Part shown: positions 24,506 through 33,027 of the stretch, one piece after another
Layout: the number at the start of each line of letters is the position of its first letter
How positions within the stretch are numbered: position 1 is the stretch's first letter
Origin: a virus
IMG/VR virus record: IMGVR_UViG_3300025085_000002
Location: 1-64,000 of that record
Reading direction: 5' to 3' (one strand)
Length of the DNA stretch: 64,000 nt
Program-made: the position numbers and the translations under genes
The notes under the pieces: generated by a model
Database searches by the model: none
Told to the model about the DNA's origin: nothing
What the model saw: the letters and a program-made list of their open reading frames with translations, nothing else

Positions 24506-25636
24506 ATGGCTAAGAAGAAGGCAAGTTCACGTGATGAACTATCTTCTATCCTCGCTACCAACCTAAACAAGAAGTTTAAGTCCGCCAATAAGGTGGCTTT
24601 CTTCTTGGATGGGGCGGAGACAACTCCTACCGACTTAGATGAGTGGGTATCGACTGGCTCCCCTATGTTGGATTTAGCAATCTCAAACCGACCAAATGGT
24701 GGATTACCAGTAGGTCGTATTACTGAGATTACAGGATTAGAAGGTAGTGGTAAATCACTATTGGCAGCTCATTCAATTGCAGACACTCAGAAGAAAGGTG
24801 GTCTTGGAGTCTATATAGATACCGAGAACGCAATGAATCAAGAGTTCTTAGAAGCAATTGGTGTTGATGTCAAAAAGATGTTATATGTTCCATTAGAAAC
24901 AGTGGAAGACATCTTTGAAGCAATTGATTCAATTATTGAATCAGTACGTTCTTCTGATAAGAAGAAATTGGTTACAATCGTAGTTGACTCCGTAGCAGGT
25001 GCATCTACTAAAGTTGAGATATCAGCTGATTACGACCAAGCTGGTTACGCAACTCAAAAAGCCATCATTATCTCGAAGGCAATGAGAAAGGTAACTAATC
25101 TTATTGGACGAGAACGAATTTCACTAATCTTCACCAATCAATTGAGAACACGTTTAGGTGTATCATTTGGTGACCCTTGGACAACGAGTGGTGGTAAGGC
25201 AATTGCTTTCCACTCATCGTGTAGATTGAGACTGAAACAAATGGGTCAGTTAAAATCCAAAGTAGGTGGTGTAGACCAAGTGGTTGGTATTAAGACTCGT
25301 GCTCAAGTAGTTAAGAATAGAATGGGGCCACCGCTTCGTTCGGTAGATTACGATATTTACTTTGATAGGGGTATCGATAATTATGGTTCTTGGTTACAAA
25401 TGATGAAGAGTTATAAACTGATTGACCAAAGTGGTGCTTGGTACACTTACGCGGATAAAGAGACTGGTGAGGAGATTAAGTTCCAAGCCAAGAATTTCGA
25501 AGACCTCCTACAAGAGAGACCCGAACTAAAAGAGTCAATTTATTCTCAAATTTGTAATGCATATATTATGTCTTACAAAAAATCAAGTGAAGAGGCAAAT
25601 ATAGATAACGTAGAAGTAGAAGATTTCGATGCATAG
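24506..25636 (+). CDS. uvsX: UvsX / RecA-like recombinase
   Basis: 376 aa, close to T4 UvsX (391). Walker A is GLEGSGKS (77-84), Walker B region KLVTIVVDSVAG, and ITNQLRT-type L1/L2 neighbourhood (ISLIFTNQLRTRLGVSFGDP, then TSGGKAIAFHSS). It catalyses strand exchange on gp32-coated DNA in recombination-dependent replication. The C-terminus is acidic (NIDNVEVEDFDA). Its stop overlaps the start of the FEN-like nuclease by 8 bp, suggesting translational coupling. Confidence 0.95.
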   Translation: MAKKKASSRDELSSILATNLNKKFKSANKVAFFLDGAETTPTDLDEWVSTGSPMLDLAISNRPNGGLPVGRITEITGLEGSGKSLLAAHSIADTQKKGGLGVYIDTENAMNQEFLEAIGVDVKKMLYVPLETVEDIFEAIDSIIESVRSSDKKKLVTIVVDSVAGASTKVEISADYDQAGYATQKAIIISKAMRKVTNLIGRERISLIFTNQLRTRLGVSFGDPWTTSGGKAIAFHSSCRLRLKQMGQLKSKVGGVDQVVGIKTRAQVVKNRMGPPLRSVDYDIYFDRGIDNYGSWLQMMKSYKLIDQSGAWYTYADKETGEEIKFQAKNFEDLLQERPELKESIYSQICNAYIMSYKKSSEEANIDNVEVEDFDA

Positions 25637-26678
25637 TAGATACGCAGAACTCCTCAATGAGGTGAGTAAAGAACATAGTGAAGTTAAAGACGAAAGTCTA
25701 AATGATAACGTTCTAATCATAGATGGATTAAATCAATTTATCAGAGTATTTGGGGCAGTACCTGCGTTGAATGATGATGGAGAACATTGTGGTGGTGTGA
25801 CAGGATTCCTTCTGTCCACCGCTGCAACCATCCGAAGATTGAAACCTACACGTGTCGTTATCGTGTTTGATGGTAAAGGTGGGTCTAATCGTAGAAAGTC
25901 AATGTATAAAGGTTATAAGGAAGGTCGTACTGGTCTGACTAAAATCAATAGATTGGCTGGATACGAAGATTTGGAGGACCAACAAGTATCGATGAGAAAT
26001 CAATTCACACGATTGATTGAGTATCTCCAAGTCTTACCTATCTCTCTTACCTATATTGATTATGTAGAAGCTGATGATATCATGGCATATCTCGCAAATC
26101 ACTACTTTAAGAAAAATGTTACAATCATCTCATCAGACAAAGACTTTTTACAATTGGTAAATCACCGAATCAAGGTATACGCTCCAACTAAGAAGAAAAT
26201 GTATGATGAAGAACTTGTAATGAAGGATTATGGTGTTAAACCACAAAATCTTGTATTTTATCGTATGATTGAGGGTGATAAATCTGATAACATTGAGGGT
26301 GTCCGTGGTGTTGGTCCTAAAACCATTCTTAATAAGATGACATTCCTAAATGATGAGGTTCTTGAAATGGACACATTCATATCTAAAATCAAAACTGAGT
26401 GTGATGATAAACTATCACAAAAGTTGATTGAGAATGTAACAACTCTCGAAATGAATTACAATCTAATGCAACTTAAAGATCCTGAAATCTCATCTTCAAT
26501 CAAATCTAAGGTTAGGGAGATTATGGATGAACAAGAGGCAACTTTGGATGTGCCAGAATTTAAGAAGATGTTTATGTATGACAAATTATATACTGCATTT
26601 TCAAACGTAGATTCATGGTTACGTAATTCATTTACTTTATTAGATGGTTATTTAAAAAACCATGTTAATGAATCCTGA
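25629..26678 (+). CDS. rnh: 5'-3' exonuclease / RNase H (FEN family)
   Basis: 349 aa (T4 RNase H is 305). Metal-binding acidic residues of the FEN fold appear in order: NVLIIDGLNQFIR (first Asp), VVIVFDGKGGSNRR, YVEADDIMAYLA and TIISSDKDFLQLV, followed by EGDKSDNIEGVRGVGPKTI, the helix-hairpin-helix that binds DNA. It removes RNA primers and flaps on the lagging strand. The gene overlaps uvsX by 8 bp and the NTase-fold gene by 17 bp. Confidence 0.93.
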   Translation: MHSRYAELLNEVSKEHSEVKDESLNDNVLIIDGLNQFIRVFGAVPALNDDGEHCGGVTGFLLSTAATIRRLKPTRVVIVFDGKGGSNRRKSMYKGYKEGRTGLTKINRLAGYEDLEDQQVSMRNQFTRLIEYLQVLPISLTYIDYVEADDIMAYLANHYFKKNVTIISSDKDFLQLVNHRIKVYAPTKKKMYDEELVMKDYGVKPQNLVFYRMIEGDKSDNIEGVRGVGPKTILNKMTFLNDEVLEMDTFISKIKTECDDKLSQKLIENVTTLEMNYNLMQLKDPEISSSIKSKVREIMDEQEATLDVPEFKKMFMYDKLYTAFSNVDSWLRNSFTLLDGYLKNHVNES

Positions 26679-27210
26679 TTTAAGAACTGAAGTATGGGAA
26701 GGTACTATTGAGTATCATAACCTTAAAGAAGTTGGTTGGTATGGTATAGGTGGTCCCGAACACCCTCTATTTAAAACATTAATAGATAGGAGTTTATCGG
26801 AATCAAAATATATATCAGAATATCAGCTATATGTAGTTGGTGGTTTATTAGAAGAGTGGGTATCTTGGGATATTGACCTTGCTATTATAGGAGAATATGA
26901 TCCTGTTAAAATTAAGGAAATTGCCGAAACAGTTATGAAAATTTCATTTGAACTTAGAGTTTTTGTTGATTTTCATTTTCAAAGAAAATTATGGCCTGTA
27001 CATTTGTATTCAAAATATGGGGGTTATGAAGAGTATCATGATTGTTATAGACTTAGTAATAATTTTAAAAACAATGGTAATCCACAGGATTTAAGTAATC
27101 TTGTAGAAGTAGATGGGCTGTATATGCATACCATACACTATCCATTTCAAAAACATATTACGAGGCGTGAAGAGGGTTACATACATAAAGCCCCTCTTTT
27201 ACTAAATTAA
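26662..27210 (+). CDS. Nucleotidyltransferase-fold protein
   Basis: 182 aa; alternative start at 26668. YVVGGLLEEWVSWDIDLAIIG (residues ~56-76) has the NTase pattern 'GG-x(n)-W-D-I-D', and VFVDFHFQ near residue 94 provides a third acidic residue. This is the Pol-beta/MNT-like nucleotidyltransferase superfamily core, without the helical partner domain usually seen. The rest is rich in Tyr and His. Substrate is unknown; such proteins modify RNA, DNA ends, antibiotics or proteins. It is tucked between the FEN nuclease (17-bp overlap) and the gp41 helicase promoter. Confidence 0.62.
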   Translation: MLMNPDLRTEVWEGTIEYHNLKEVGWYGIGGPEHPLFKTLIDRSLSESKYISEYQLYVVGGLLEEWVSWDIDLAIIGEYDPVKIKEIAETVMKISFELRVFVDFHFQRKLWPVHLYSKYGGYEEYHDCYRLSNNFKNNGNPQDLSNLVEVDGLYMHTIHYPFQKHITRREEGYIHKAPLLLN

Positions 27211-27211
27211 G

Positions 27212-27243
27212 TTTGGATAGTTCAAATTAAAGTCGTATATTAG
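27212..27243 (+). promoter_or_regulatory. Host-type promoter of gp41 helicase
   Basis: TTTG at 27212-27215, a 20-nt spacer, TATATTAG at 27236-27243, and ATG eight bases after the -7 element: a leader of about 2-3 nt. TTTGGATAGTTCAAA forms an imperfect dyad over the -33 box. Confidence 0.75.
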
Positions 27244-27250
27244 TAACTAT

Positions 27251-28609
27251 ATGGAGAAGTTAGGAAGTAAATTTAGTACATCATTTCAAAATAAGGTAAT
27301 ATCTGCCATAATATCCGATAGGCCGTTTACACGTCAAATCTACGATATACTAAAGCCGGAATACTTTGACTCTGAAGCATCTGAATGGTTGGTAACCAAC
27401 ATCATGAAGCACTTTGATGAGTATGAGACCATGCCAACATTAGATGTCTTAAAAGTTAAAGTCAATTCCATTGAACGAGATGTTCTAAAAACATCAGTAG
27501 TAGACACCTTAAAGTATGCATGGAATCACTTAGATAGTGATGACCTTTCGTATGTTAAAGACCAAGTTTTAGACTTTTGTAAGAACCAATCCATTAAGAA
27601 TGCAATATTAGATTCGGTAACACTATTAGAGGATGGAAGATACGAGACCATAAAGAAGAACATTGATACTGCTATGAAAGCCGGTCAGGATTCGGATATT
27701 GGACACGACTATAAAATAATGATTACGGATAGATACGAAGATACAGTCCGTAATGTAGTTTCGACTGGATGGGATGTCGTTGACGAAATAACTCAAGGTG
27801 GGTTTGGTAAAGGTGAGTTAATTTTATTCGCAGCTCCTCCTGGAATTGGTAAGTCTTGGGCATTAGTTAATATTGGTGTCAATGCTATGAAAGCCGGTAA
27901 AACAGTAGCTCATTATACGTTGGAATTAAATGAAGGATATACGGGCCAGAGATATGATGCTGTTTTGAGTGGTGTAGCAGTTGCTAACCTAAAGTATAAT
28001 ATGGAGGATGTCCAAAAGGCAGTTGAAAATGTAAAAGGTGACTTGGTAATCAAACACTATCCAACTAAAACAGCTGGTGTAACTTCGTTAAAAGCACATA
28101 TGGATAAGATGACTTTACAAGGTAAGAAGCCGGATTTGGTTATCGTGGATTACGCTGACCTTTTAAGAGGGCCACAAAAAGAAAAAAGACACGAGGAGTT
28201 GGAAGAAATTATTGAAGACCTACGAGGTTTGGCAGGTGAGTATGAAGTTCCAGTCTTTACAGCATCTCAGATTAATAGAAGTGGTGCAGAAGATGACATC
28301 ATTACAGGTACTAAGATTGCTGGGTCATTCTCCAAGATGATGACTGCTGATTTTGTGGTATCATTATCTCGTAAGATTGAAGATAAACTCGCTGGAACTG
28401 GTAGATGGCACGTAATTAAGAATAGATTTGGACCTGATGGTATGACATTCCCATCCAAAGCAAACTTCTCAACTGGCCAAATTCACATATATAATGAGGA
28501 TTCTATAAATGGTAGACAAACTCAAAAAGATATGAAACAAGGGGAGAGTTTAGTAAGAAAAGAATTGGCACAAAAATATAAAGAAATGAGTGGTGATATA
28601 GGTTTTTAG
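27251..28609 (+). CDS. gp41: Replicative DNA helicase, DnaB/gp41 family
   Basis: 452 aa (T4 gp41 is 475). Walker A AAPPGIGKS (194-202), Walker B PDLVIVDYADLLRGP, a TASQINRSGAE sensor segment and an 'EISASFSKMMTADFVVSLSR'-like region (GSFSKMMTADFVVSLSRKIE) identify the RecA-like motor of the DnaB/gp41 family. The N-terminal ~150 residues are the helical primase-interaction/hexamer domain. It unwinds DNA ahead of the replisome. No primase gene (gp61) is seen in this window. Confidence 0.93.
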   Translation: MEKLGSKFSTSFQNKVISAIISDRPFTRQIYDILKPEYFDSEASEWLVTNIMKHFDEYETMPTLDVLKVKVNSIERDVLKTSVVDTLKYAWNHLDSDDLSYVKDQVLDFCKNQSIKNAILDSVTLLEDGRYETIKKNIDTAMKAGQDSDIGHDYKIMITDRYEDTVRNVVSTGWDVVDEITQGGFGKGELILFAAPPGIGKSWALVNIGVNAMKAGKTVAHYTLELNEGYTGQRYDAVLSGVAVANLKYNMEDVQKAVENVKGDLVIKHYPTKTAGVTSLKAHMDKMTLQGKKPDLVIVDYADLLRGPQKEKRHEELEEIIEDLRGLAGEYEVPVFTASQINRSGAEDDIITGTKIAGSFSKMMTADFVVSLSRKIEDKLAGTGRWHVIKNRFGPDGMTFPSKANFSTGQIHIYNEDSINGRQTQKDMKQGESLVRKELAQKYKEMSGDIGF

Positions 28610-28667
28610 AGACTATATATTACCACCCCAATTAACATAATGTCTAACAATTTAACAAGGAATCCCT

Positions 28668-29660
28668 ATGGGTCTATTTGATAATCGAGTACCATTCAAA
28701 CCATTTGAATATCCAGAATATTACACCGAAGGTTGGTTGAAACAAGCACAAGCTTTTTGGTTACATACCGAAATACCAATGCAAGGTGATATTAAGGATT
28801 GGAATGAAAATCTAACCGCCGAAGAAAAGAACTTAGTGGGTAATATCCTACTTGGATTTGCACAAACGGAATGTGCTGTATCTGATTATTGGACTACTAT
28901 GGTCACTAATTGGTTTCCAAAGCATGAGATTAAGCAAATGGCTATGATGTTTGGTTCACAAGAGACCATTCATGCAACTGCATATTCATATTTGAATGAG
29001 TCACTTGGATTGGAAGACTTTGAGGCATTCTTACACGAACCTGCTACTGCTGAACGTTTTGAGAACTTAGCTGAAGTTACAAACAATTACACTTACGAAG
29101 ATTTGAAGAATAATTCAGAAGCTCGTAAAGAGGTAGCAAGGTCACTCGCTATATTCTCAGCATTTACCGAAGGGGTTGCACTTTACTCATCATTTGCAGT
29201 ATTGTACTCATTCCAAATGAGAAACAAGTTGAAGGGTATTGGTCAACAAATGAAGTGGTCAGTACGTGATGAGTCACTACACTCAAGAATGGGGTGTCAG
29301 TTATTCAAACATATGTGTAATGAATATCCTGAACTATTAGATGATTGTAAGGATTCAATCGAAGAGGCTGCAAAGTTGATTCAAGTATTGGAACACAAAT
29401 ACATTGATAAGATGTTTGAAATGGGTGATTTGGAGAATCTTAAAAAAGAAGACCTAAAGAACTTTATCAATCAAAGACTAAATGAAAAATTAAATGAGTT
29501 GGGTTACGAATCAACGTTTACATACGATGAAGACTCAGCAGCACAATTAGAATGGTTCTATCACTTAACTGGTGGACATACACATACGGACTTCTTCGCT
29601 TTGAGACCTACTGATTATAGTAAGGCAAATGAAGGTGAAGATTGGGACGATATATTTTAA
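28668..29660 (+). CDS. nrdB: Class I ribonucleotide reductase small subunit
   Basis: 330 aa. Diiron ligands are present: an acidic residue in QTECAVSDYW (E68 or D73), E99 and H102 in QETIHATAY, then an E in FTEGVALYSS and E..H in VRDESLHSRM. Y106 follows H102 by four residues, the place of the radical Tyr, so this looks like a Tyr-radical enzyme. The partner NrdA begins 6 bp downstream. Together they make dNTPs for phage DNA. The first ligand region differs from E. coli NrdB and deserves a structure check. Confidence 0.95.
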   Translation: MGLFDNRVPFKPFEYPEYYTEGWLKQAQAFWLHTEIPMQGDIKDWNENLTAEEKNLVGNILLGFAQTECAVSDYWTTMVTNWFPKHEIKQMAMMFGSQETIHATAYSYLNESLGLEDFEAFLHEPATAERFENLAEVTNNYTYEDLKNNSEARKEVARSLAIFSAFTEGVALYSSFAVLYSFQMRNKLKGIGQQMKWSVRDESLHSRMGCQLFKHMCNEYPELLDDCKDSIEEAAKLIQVLEHKYIDKMFEMGDLENLKKEDLKNFINQRLNEKLNELGYESTFTYDEDSAAQLEWFYHLTGGHTHTDFFALRPTDYSKANEGEDWDDIF

Positions 29661-29666
29661 TAAGTT

Positions 29667-31451
29667 ATGAAGAATTACGGAGAAGAATTAGGTTGGGAGC
29701 TTGGAGTAGACTTCCCAACATGGGCAAATACTGAAATATATGTTAAGACTATATCCAAAGGGTATCTACTATCAGGTGAAAAGCCAAAAGATGCTTATTG
29801 GAGAGTTGCTACGGCAGTAGCACGTAGACTTGACAAACCACAAATGGCGTCAAAGTTTTTTGATTACATATGGAAGGGTTGGTTAAATCTAGCATCACCT
29901 GTATTATCGAACACCGGAACTGATAGAGGATTACCAATCAGTTGTTTTGGTATTGATGTAGGTGACTCTATCCAAGAGATTGGGTCAAAGAACCTTGAAT
30001 TGATGTTACTTGCTAAACATGGTGGTGGTGTAGGTGTTGGTATCAATATGATTAGACCAGCAGGTGCTAAAATCACTCAAAACGGAACATCTGATGGTGT
30101 AGTACCATTCGCTAAGATTTACGACTCTACAATCCTTGCAACAAACCAAGGAGCTGTACGTAGAGGTGCTGCATCGGTGAATCTAAACATTGAACATGAT
30201 GACTTTGATGAGTGGATTGAAATTCGTGAACCAAAGGGTGATGTAAATCGTCAATGTTTGAACTTAAATCAATGTGTAATCGTTGGTGATAAGTTTATGA
30301 GAAAGTTAGAAGATGGTAATCCCGAAGCACGTAGTAAATGGGGTAAGGTACTTCAGAAACGTAAGGCAACTGGTCAACCATATGTAATGTATAAGGGTAA
30401 TGTTAACAAACAAAATCCTGAGATGTACAAGAACAATGGTTTGAAGGTTCATATGACTAACATATGTTCTGAAATTACATTACATACCGATGAGTCACAC
30501 TCCTTTGTATGTTGTTTATCATCATTGAACTTATCTAAGTACGATGAGTGGAAACACACCGATTTAATCTATACAGCAACATGGTTCTTGGATGGTGTAC
30601 TCGAAGAGTTCATTCAGAGAGCTAAGAATATGAGGGGTTTTGAGAACTCAGTACGTTCAGCTGAAAAGGGACGTGCTTTAGGACTTGGTGTTCTTGGATG
30701 GCACACATACTTACAACAAAAGGGTATGTCATTCGAAGGACTACCTGCTCAATTTGAAACTCGTAAGATATTCTCTCAAATCAAAATTGAGTCTGAGAGA
30801 GCATCGAGAGATTTGGCTAATGAGTATGGGGAACCATTATGGTGTGTTGGTAGTGGGTTGAGAAATACTCACTTGAGAGCTATCGCTCCAACGGTATCTA
30901 ACTCTAAGTTAAGTGGGAACGTTTCTGCCGGTATCGAACCATGGGCTGCAAACGTATTTACCGAACAAACCGCAAAGGGTACATTTATTCGTAAGAATCA
31001 AGAGTTGGAGAGAGCACTACGTAAAGTTGGTATCAACAACAAAGATACGTGGAGTAAAATACTCGAAGATGGTGGTTCAGTTCAAGACTTGAATGAGTTA
31101 GACAATTGGGGATACGTCAATGGTAAACTTACACATAAAGATAGTATCGACCAAATTGATATCGACAATAAGCAAGTTGATTGGATGAAAGATGTATTTA
31201 AAACATTCAAAGAAATCAATCAGTTAGAATTAGTAAAACAAGCAGGTATCAGACAACAATATGTCGACCAAGCAGTTTCCTTAAATCTTGCATTTCCATC
31301 TCAAGCAAGTCCTAAGTGGATTAACCAAGTCCATATGGAAGCTTGGAAGGAAGGAATCAAAACCCTTTATTATATGAGAACGGAATCCGTACTTCGTGGT
31401 GATATTGCTACGAGAGCTACTGACCCCGATTGTGTCTCATGTGATGGGTAA
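29667..31451 (+). CDS. nrdA: Class I ribonucleotide reductase large subunit
   Basis: 594 aa, shorter than E. coli NrdA (761) because there is no N-terminal ATP cone. Catalytic elements are intact: C93 in PISCFG, the N-x-C-x-E loop in TNICSEI, the paired Cys CCLSSLNLS, the YY radical-transfer pair in TLYYMRTES, and a C-terminal CVSC that exchanges electrons with thioredoxin. Lack of the ATP cone suggests loss of dATP feedback inhibition, useful for a phage (inference). A mini-thioredoxin gene follows after a structured intergenic region. Confidence 0.96.
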   Translation: MKNYGEELGWELGVDFPTWANTEIYVKTISKGYLLSGEKPKDAYWRVATAVARRLDKPQMASKFFDYIWKGWLNLASPVLSNTGTDRGLPISCFGIDVGDSIQEIGSKNLELMLLAKHGGGVGVGINMIRPAGAKITQNGTSDGVVPFAKIYDSTILATNQGAVRRGAASVNLNIEHDDFDEWIEIREPKGDVNRQCLNLNQCVIVGDKFMRKLEDGNPEARSKWGKVLQKRKATGQPYVMYKGNVNKQNPEMYKNNGLKVHMTNICSEITLHTDESHSFVCCLSSLNLSKYDEWKHTDLIYTATWFLDGVLEEFIQRAKNMRGFENSVRSAEKGRALGLGVLGWHTYLQQKGMSFEGLPAQFETRKIFSQIKIESERASRDLANEYGEPLWCVGSGLRNTHLRAIAPTVSNSKLSGNVSAGIEPWAANVFTEQTAKGTFIRKNQELERALRKVGINNKDTWSKILEDGGSVQDLNELDNWGYVNGKLTHKDSIDQIDIDNKQVDWMKDVFKTFKEINQLELVKQAGIRQQYVDQAVSLNLAFPSQASPKWINQVHMEAWKEGIKTLYYMRTESVLRGDIATRATDPDCVSCDG

Positions 31452-31454
31452 CTG

Positions 31455-31533
31455 AAGTGTGGTTTGAAGACCACATCTTAGGACCGAGATAGTTCTCGGA
31501 AACCGGTGGGGGGAGTTCGCTACCCCCCTCACC
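31455..31533 (+). ncRNA. Structured RNA element (three hairpins) between nrdA and thioredoxin
   Basis: Three adjacent hairpins follow the nrdA stop. H1: TGTGGT-TTGAAG-ACCACA (31458-31475), extendable by AAG/CTT around a bulged T. H2: CCGAGA-TAGT-TCTCGG (31484-31499). H3: GGTGGGGGGAG-TTCG-CTACCCCCCTCACC (31505-31533), with bulges on the 3' side and a UUCG loop. The region is far more GC-rich than its surroundings, and no ORF runs through it. No T run follows H3, so a simple terminator is unlikely. It may be a 5' UTR regulatory structure for the thioredoxin operon, an RNA-processing signal, or a small RNA. Structure seen directly; function unknown. Confidence 0.6.
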
Positions 31534-31567
31534 ATCAAAAGTGAATATAAATTAAATAAAACTTAAT

Positions 31568-31804
31568 ATGAAACAATATCTTTATTTCTCAGCACCTTGG
31601 TGTGGTCCGTGTAGAATGTTAGGACCAATTATGTCAGAGGTTAGTAACACAATTCCAGTACAAAAAGTAAACATTGATGAAGATTCAGCTACTGCTCAAC
31701 AATACAACGTTCGTAGTATTCCAACAGTTGTTCTATTGGAGAATGGTCAAGAAGTCAAACGAATGATTGGTGTAAAACAAAAAGCAGAATATTTAAGCGT
31801 ATGA
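31568..31804 (+). CDS. Mini-thioredoxin
   Basis: 78 aa, much shorter than E. coli thioredoxin (108). It keeps the WCGPC active site (C12, C15), the ATAQQYNVRSIPTVVLLENG segment with the cis-Pro, and ends soon after the fourth strand. The N-terminal strand and helix of normal thioredoxin are missing, like glutaredoxin-type phage thioredoxins. It probably reduces the C-terminal CVSC of the neighbouring NrdA. Its stop overlaps the next start (ATGA). Confidence 0.93.
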   Translation: MKQYLYFSAPWCGPCRMLGPIMSEVSNTIPVQKVNIDEDSATAQQYNVRSIPTVVLLENGQEVKRMIGVKQKAEYLSV

Positions 31805-32379
31805 TAATCGTTGATGACTTTATCAAAGACGAGTCCCTTTTAAAGGAACTCCAAGAAGACACTCAGTTTTTTGAGAATAATGGTCAATATATGTGGTGGG
31901 GTGGTCCTTGGAATTCCAAGGCATCAACTCTTAAACAAAGGTTGATAGAAGAACTTTGGATTAAAAACTCACCATGGGATTTCCCAAGATATAATTCAAT
32001 CCAATTGGAAGGTTTTGAGTATTGGACAGGTCAATACTCGGCTGACGATGATAAACTGCATGAACTAAATATGCATTTTGACAAAGACGAGAATCTATGG
32101 AATACTGAAGGTAAATTAGTAACACCAATTATTGGTACAGTTTACTATCCAGTCCCAATGGATATTGAAGGTGGGTATTTGGAAATATTTAGTGGTGGTG
32201 ACGATAACGAACCGGAACGTATTAAAGCCAAACATAATAGGTTAGTCATATTTCCAGCCGGCCAATACAAACATAGGGTTACTGAAGTTACAAAGGGTAA
32301 TCGTAGCGCAATCGCAATAAACCTATGGGCATCTGCGCCAAGTGGTGTAGAAAATGGTGAAATAATTTTGGAAAAATAA
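31801..32379 (+). CDS. 2OG-Fe(II) oxygenase
   Basis: 192 aa. Iron ligands H92-x-D94 (NMHFDK) and H158 (YKHRVTEVT), with R168 ten residues later; EGGYLEIFSGG and NRLVIFPAGQYKHRV are the typical strands of the jelly-roll. Same superfamily as the two hydroxylase domains at 1.2-3.4 kb but distinct in sequence. Being translationally coupled to thioredoxin and next to RNR/MazG genes, it may act on nucleotides, DNA or a protein; the substrate cannot be read from the sequence. The promoter of the next gene begins inside its last codons. Confidence 0.85.
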   Translation: MIIVDDFIKDESLLKELQEDTQFFENNGQYMWWGGPWNSKASTLKQRLIEELWIKNSPWDFPRYNSIQLEGFEYWTGQYSADDDKLHELNMHFDKDENLWNTEGKLVTPIIGTVYYPVPMDIEGGYLEIFSGGDDNEPERIKAKHNRLVIFPAGQYKHRVTEVTKGNRSAIAINLWASAPSGVENGEIILEK

Positions 32380-32398
32380 AATAATTTTTGTATATTAG
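32367..32398 (+). promoter_or_regulatory. Host-type promoter, leaderless start
   Basis: TTTG at 32367-32370 (inside the end of the oxygenase gene), a 20-nt spacer, TATATTAG at 32391-32398. The ATG at 32403 is five bases after the -7 element, so the transcript should begin at or next to the start codon. Confidence 0.7.
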
Positions 32399-32402
32399 TA
32401 AT

Positions 32403-32822
32403 ATGAAAAAGCAGTTACAACAACTTTGGGACTTCCAAAGTATATATGACCAAACACGGAATACAACACCTACATTAATTGAGCCAGATGATTACTATTT
32501 AAGGTATCGTTTGGGTAAAGAAGAGTTGGTGGAGTATTTAGAGGCTTGTAATAACGATGACATTGTGGAAGTTACAGATGCACTTGCTGACCAACTATAT
32601 ATCTTATTAGGTACTATGGTTGCTCATGGTATGGGTGATATCATCGAGGATGTCTTTGATGAGGTCCATCGTTCTAATATGTCAAAGTTAGGTGAGGATG
32701 GTAAACCTATTTATCGTGAGGATGGTAAAGTATTAAAAGGGCCTAATTTTTCAAAACCAAATCTATCTCAATTCTTAGCCGATACTACTCAAATTGAACT
32801 TCCTTTTAATGAGAAAGTTTAA
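32403..32822 (+). CDS. MazG-like nucleoside triphosphate pyrophosphohydrolase
   Basis: 139 aa from ATG 32403 (an upstream TTG at 32388 lies within the promoter and is unlikely). Motifs KEELVEYLEA and VEVTDALADQLYIL give the EExxE ... ExxD metal-binding pattern of all-alpha NTP pyrophosphatases, followed by VFDEVHRSNMSKLG, common in phage MazG/PRA-PH-like proteins. It probably hydrolyses non-canonical or selected (d)NTPs, or lowers (p)ppGpp effects; the exact substrate is unknown. It fits a nucleotide-metabolism cluster. Confidence 0.85.
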   Translation: MKKQLQQLWDFQSIYDQTRNTTPTLIEPDDYYLRYRLGKEELVEYLEACNNDDIVEVTDALADQLYILLGTMVAHGMGDIIEDVFDEVHRSNMSKLGEDGKPIYREDGKVLKGPNFSKPNLSQFLADTTQIELPFNEKV

Positions 32823-32823
32823 G

Positions 32824-33027
32824 ATGGCACTACGAGGTGAATCACATCCACAACATAAACTTACGGAGGACCAAGTAAAGTCTATTCGCCAGTTGTGGGC
32901 TGTTGGTCATAGAAATACAAGAGTTTTAGCACGAAACAATGGTGTATCACCCGCTAACATTCGTAGAATAGTAAGGGGAGAAACTTGGACACATATTCTT
33001 TTTGGAGAATTTAATGATTATCAATGA
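32824..33027 (+). CDS. Small helix-turn-helix DNA-binding protein
   Basis: 67 aa from ATG 32824, the first base-pair after the MazG stop plus one; in-frame upstream starts (32794) overlap the MazG gene. The pattern HKLTEDQVKSIRQLWAVG, then TRVLARNNGVSPANIRRIVR and GETWTHI is a resolvase/NUMOD-type helix-turn-helix, like those that accompany phage HNH endonucleases, but no nuclease domain is present. It may be a regulator or a remnant of a homing endonuclease. Its stop overlaps the next start (ATGA). Confidence 0.78.
   Translation: MALRGESHPQHKLTEDQVKSIRQLWAVGHRNTRVLARNNGVSPANIRRIVRGETWTHILFGEFNDYQ

Noticed and set aside
31455-31533. tRNA or hammerhead-type ribozyme
   Set aside because: The three stems are consecutive rather than forming a cloverleaf, there is no acceptor stem pairing the ends, and the conserved hammerhead core (CUGAUGA/GAAA in the right arrangement) is absent.
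31505-31540. Ordinary intrinsic terminator after nrdA
   Set aside because: The strong third hairpin is followed by TCACCATCAAAAG-type sequence with no T run, so it does not fit a Rho-independent terminator.
32794-32823. Upstream start for the HTH protein, and likewise 42009 for gp44, 43366 for gp62, 45632 for the SLOG protein, 61785 for the GT2 protein
   Set aside because: Each extension lies inside the preceding gene, while an ATG directly at or beside the previous stop gives the length and N-terminus expected for the family.
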